Source: Paramacrobiotus metropolitanus (lineage: Eukaryota > Tardigrada > Eutardigrada > Parachela > Macrobiotidae). From it: DNA of 63,979 nt. The stretch lies in assembly GCF_019649055.1 (NCBI RefSeq), contig NW_026570517.1:1-63979 (forward strand), in the 5' to 3' direction. A program made the translations under genes and the position numbers. Each line of letters begins with the position of its first letter. Within the stretch, counting starts at the first letter, position 1. Shown in pieces: positions 60,243 to 63,979 of this stretch. The notes under the pieces are model-generated. The model was not told where the DNA came from and did not search any database. It saw only the letters and a list, made by a program, of their open reading frames with translations.

Positions 60243-63200
60243 AACCCGCCAATTTTATCTTTATGAAGCACCGATTCCAAAATTAGCCAAAAACGTTTTC
60301 CTATGCAGAAACGCGGGGAATCGGACGCCGCAAAAATCAGACAGTATAAATGCCATCTGACCGGTTTTTGACTCGCTGACAATTAAAAAAAGTTTTTTAC
60401 CAAACCCGCCAATTTTATCTTTATGAAGCACCAATTCCAAAATTAGCCAAAAAACGTTTTCCTATGCAGAGAAAACGCGGGGAATCGGACGCCGCAAAAA
60501 TCAGACAGGATAAATGCCATCTCACCGGTTTTGACTCCTTACTGGTAAAAAATGTTTTTACCAAACCCGCCAATTTTATCTTTATGAAGCACCAATTCCA
60601 AAATTAGTTAAAAACGTTTTCCTATGCAGGAAAACGCGGGAATCGGACGCCGCAAAATCAGACAGGATAAACGCCATCTCACCGGTTTTTGACTCCTGAC
60701 AAGTAAAAATAATTTCACCAAACCCGCCAATTTTATCTTTATGAAGCACCAATTCCAAAATTAGCCAAAAACGTTTTCCTATGCAGAAAAACGCGGGAAA
60801 TCGGACGCCGCAAAATCAAACAGAAAAAACGCCATCTCACCGGTTTTGACTCTGACAGGTAAAAAATTTCACCAAACCCGCCAATTTTATCTTTATGAAG
60901 CACCAATTCCAAAATTAGTCAAAAAACGTTTTCCCATGCAGAAAAACGCGGTAAATCGGACGCCGCAAAAATCAGACAGGATAAAAGCCATCTCACCGGT
61001 TTTGACTCTGACAGGTAAAAAAATTTCACCAAACCCGCCAATTTTATCTTTATGAAGCACCGATTCCAAAATTAGCCAAAAACGTTTTCCTATGCAGAAA
61101 AACGCGGAAATCGGACGCCGCAAAATCAAACAGAAAAAACGCCATCTCACTGGTTTTTGACTCTACAGTTAAAAAATTTCACCAAACCCGCCAATTTTAT
61201 CTTTATGAAGCACCGATTCCAAAATTAGCCAAAAACGTTTTCCTATGCAGAAAACGCGGGGAATCGGACGCCGCAAAATCAGACAGTATAAATGCCATCT
61301 GACCGGTTTTGACTCACAATTAAAAATTTTTTACCAAACCCGCCAATTTTATCTTTATGAAGCACCAATTCCAAAATTAGCCAAAAACGTTTTCCTATGC
61401 AGAAAACGCGGGGAATCGGACGCCGTAAAAGTTTTTACCAAACCCGGCAATTTTATCTATATGAAGCACCAATTCCAAAATTAGTTAAAAACGTTTTCCT
61501 ATGCAGGAAAACGCGGGAATCGGACGCCGCAAAAATCAGACAGGATAAATACCATCTCACCGGTTTTGACCCTGACAAGTAAAATAATTTCACCAAACCC
61601 GCCAATTTTATCTTTATGAACCACCAATTCCAAAATTAGCCAAAAACGTTTTCCTATGCAGAAAAACGCAGGAAATCGGACGCCGCAAAAATCAAACAGA
61701 AAACGCCATCTCACCGGTTTTCGACTCTGACAGGTAAAAAATTTCACCAAACCCGCCAATTTTATCTTTATGAAGCACCAATTCCAAAATTAGTCAAAAA
61801 ACGTTTTCCCATGCAGAAAAACGCGGTAAATGGACGCCGCAAAAATCAGACAGAAAGCCATCTCACCGGTTTTGACTCCTGACAGGTAAAAAATTTCACC
61901 AAACCCGCTAATTTTATCTTTATGAAGCACCGATTCCAAAATTAGCCAAAAACGTCTTCCTATGCAGAAAACGCGGGAAATCGGACGCCGCAAAAATCAA
62001 ACAGAAAAAACGCCATCTCACTGGTTTTTGACACCCTACAGATAAAAAATTTCACCAAACCCGCCAATTTTATCTTTATGAAGCACCGATTCCAAAATTA
62101 GCCAAAAACGTTTTCCTATGCAGAAAAACGCGGGAAATCGGACGCCGTAAAAATCAGACAGAAAACGCCATCTCACCGGTTTTGACTCGCTGACAATTAA
62201 AAATGTTTTTACCAAACCCGCCAATTTTATCTTTATGAAGCACCAATTCCAAAATTAGCCAAAAATGTTTTCCTATGCAGAAAAACGCGGGAATCGGACG
62301 CCGGAAAAATCAGACTGAATAAACGCCATCTCACTGGTTTTTGACTTTACAGTTAAAAAATTTCACCAAACCTGCCAATTTTATCTTTATGAAGCACCGA
62401 TTCCAAAATTAGCCAAAAACGTCTTCCTATGCAGAAAACGCGGGAAATCGGACGCCGTAAAAATCAGACAGAAAAAACGACATCTCCCAGGTTTTTGACT
62501 CGCTGACAATTAAAAAATGTTTTTTACCAAACCCGCCAATTTTATCTTTATGAAGCACCAATTCCAAAATTAGCCAAAAAATGTTTTCCTATGCAGAAAA
62601 CGCGGGAATCGGACGCCGTAAAATCAGACAGTATAAATGCCATCTCACCGGTTTTTGACTCACTGACAAGTAAAAATTTCACCAAACCCGCCAATTTTAT
62701 CTTTATGAAGCACCAATTCCAAAATTAGCCAAAAACGTTTTCCTATGCAAAAAACGCGAAGAATCGGACGCCGCAAACCAGACAGAAAAACGCCATCTGA
62801 CCGGTTTTGACTCGCTGACAATTAAAAATGTTTTCACCAAACCCGCCAATTTTATCTTTATGAAGCACCAATTCCAAAATTAGCCAAAAACGTTTTCCTA
62901 TGCAGAAAAACGCGGGGAATCGGACGCCGCAAAATCAGACAGGATAAATACCATCTCACCGGTTTGACTCTGACAAGTAAAATAATTTCACCAAACCCGC
63001 CAATTTTATCTTTATGAACCACCAATTCCAAAATTAGCCAAAAACGTTTTCCTATGCAGAAAAACGCGGAAATCGGACGCCGCAAAATCAAACAGAAAAC
63101 GCCATCTCACCGGTTTTCGACTCTGACAGGTAAAAAAATTTCACCAAACCCGCCAATTTTATCTTTATGAAGCACCAATTCCAAAATTAGTCAAAAAACG

Positions 63201-63979
63201 TTTTCCCATGCAGATAAACGCGGTAAATCGGACGCCGCAAAAATCAGACAGGATAAAGCCATCTCACCGGTTTTGACTCTGACAGGTAAAAAAAATTTCA
63301 CCAAACCCGCCAATTTTATCTTTATGAAGCACCGATTCCAAAATTAGCCAAAAACGTCTTCCTATGCAGAAAACGCGGGAAATCGGACGCCGCAAAAATC
63401 AAACAGAAAAAACGCCATCTCACTGGTTTTGACTCCCTTACAGTTAAAAAAATTTCACCAAACCCGCCAATTTTATCTTTATGAAGCACCGATTCCAAAA
63501 TTAGCCAAAAAACGTTTTCCTATGCAGAACAACGCGGGGAATCGGACGCCGCAAAAAATCAGACAGTATAAATGCCATCTGACCGGTTTTGACTCGCTGA
63601 CAATTAAAAATTTTTTACCAAAGCCGCCAATTTTATCTTTATGAAGCACCAATTCCAAAATTAGCCAAAAACGTTTTCCTATGCAGAAAACGCGGGAAAT
63701 CGGACGCCGCAAAATCAAACAAAACGCCATCTCACTGGTTTTGACTCCCTTACAGTTAAAAAATTTCACCAAACCCGCCAATTTTATCATTATGAACCAC
63801 CAATTCCAAAATTAGCCAAAAACGTTTTCCTATGCAGAAAACGCAGGAAATCGGACGCCGCAAAAATCAAACAGAAAAACGCCATCTCACCGGTTTTCGA
63901 CTCCCTGACAGGTAAAAAAAATTTCACCAAACCCGCCAATTTTATCTTTATGAAGCACCAATTCAAAATTAGCCAAAAA
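56417..63979 (+). repeat. Satellite 2: second block, continuing past the window
   Basis: The same sat2 monomer, running to the last base. Typical units are a few bases shorter than in the first block, through shorter homopolymers (GGTTTTGACTC for GGTTTTTGACTCC, CAGAAAAACGCC for CAGAAAAAACGCC). Rare marks show a further internal repetition: CAGACTGAATAAACG at about 59089 and 62308, and CGCGAAGAATCGG at about 59530 and 62755, so about 3.2 kb apart. A unit near 61430 is truncated (CGCCGTAAAAGTTTTTACC), joining two monomers with loss of the middle. Confidence 0.95.

Noticed and set aside
51812-63979. Repeated ~60-aa minus-strand frames in sat2 as genes
   Set aside because: They recur once per ~160-base unit, stop at the same place, and the unit length is not a multiple of three.

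Overview
The window looks like repeat-rich eukaryotic, most likely metazoan, DNA. There are no bacterial operons or ribosome-binding sites. The left part holds a Ty3/Gypsy-type retroelement with an envelope-like gene, and the right 50 kb is tandem satellite DNA. The species cannot be named from the sequence alone.

Layout. 1-2058 is mostly AT-rich, with a possible exon fragment at the left edge, two small related 'CPCC' reading frames (720-1012 and 1058-1446) and a TATA-like box. 2059-7559 is a frame-broken gag-pol: capsid-like Gag with an Arg/Gly-rich tail, aspartic protease (DTG), a duplicated linker, reverse transcriptase (YLDD), RNase H and a DD35E integrase with a GPY/F-like end. A strong splice-acceptor-like site lies at 7659-7681. 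It is followed by two fully open genes: a 416-aa Cys-rich protein (7706-8956) and an 835-aa envelope-like glycoprotein (9083-11590). The glycoprotein carries an N-terminal RING-H2-like zinc finger, and a degenerate form of that finger is recognisable in the 416-aa neighbour. No LTR pair was found by eye. 11591-13301 is AT-rich and largely featureless.

13302-51811 is a single head-to-tail array of roughly 260 monomers of a 147-bp satellite (sat1). The monomer is exactly 49 codons, so one frame stays open across several units wherever two A-runs have compatible lengths. 51812-55718 is a second satellite of about 160 bp (sat2) with a 6-monomer higher-order period of about 962 bp. A block of about 4.6 kb (51108-55718), spanning the end of sat1 and all of this sat2, is repeated directly at 55719-60242. 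The junction lies in a short motif common to both satellites. The second copy is systematically shorter in homopolymers, which suggests long-read consensus error or a false duplication as well as, or instead of, true divergence. Sat2 then runs to the window end.

How the parts fit. By family knowledge, gag, protease, RT-RNase H and integrase would drive copying and insertion, the envelope would be a membrane glycoprotein, and a spliced RNA would express the two downstream genes. Here gag-pol is broken in many places while the two downstream genes are open over 3.8 kb. The most interesting leads are the RING-envelope fusion, its shared zinc-finger module, the open state of those genes beside a damaged pol, and the 49-codon satellite.
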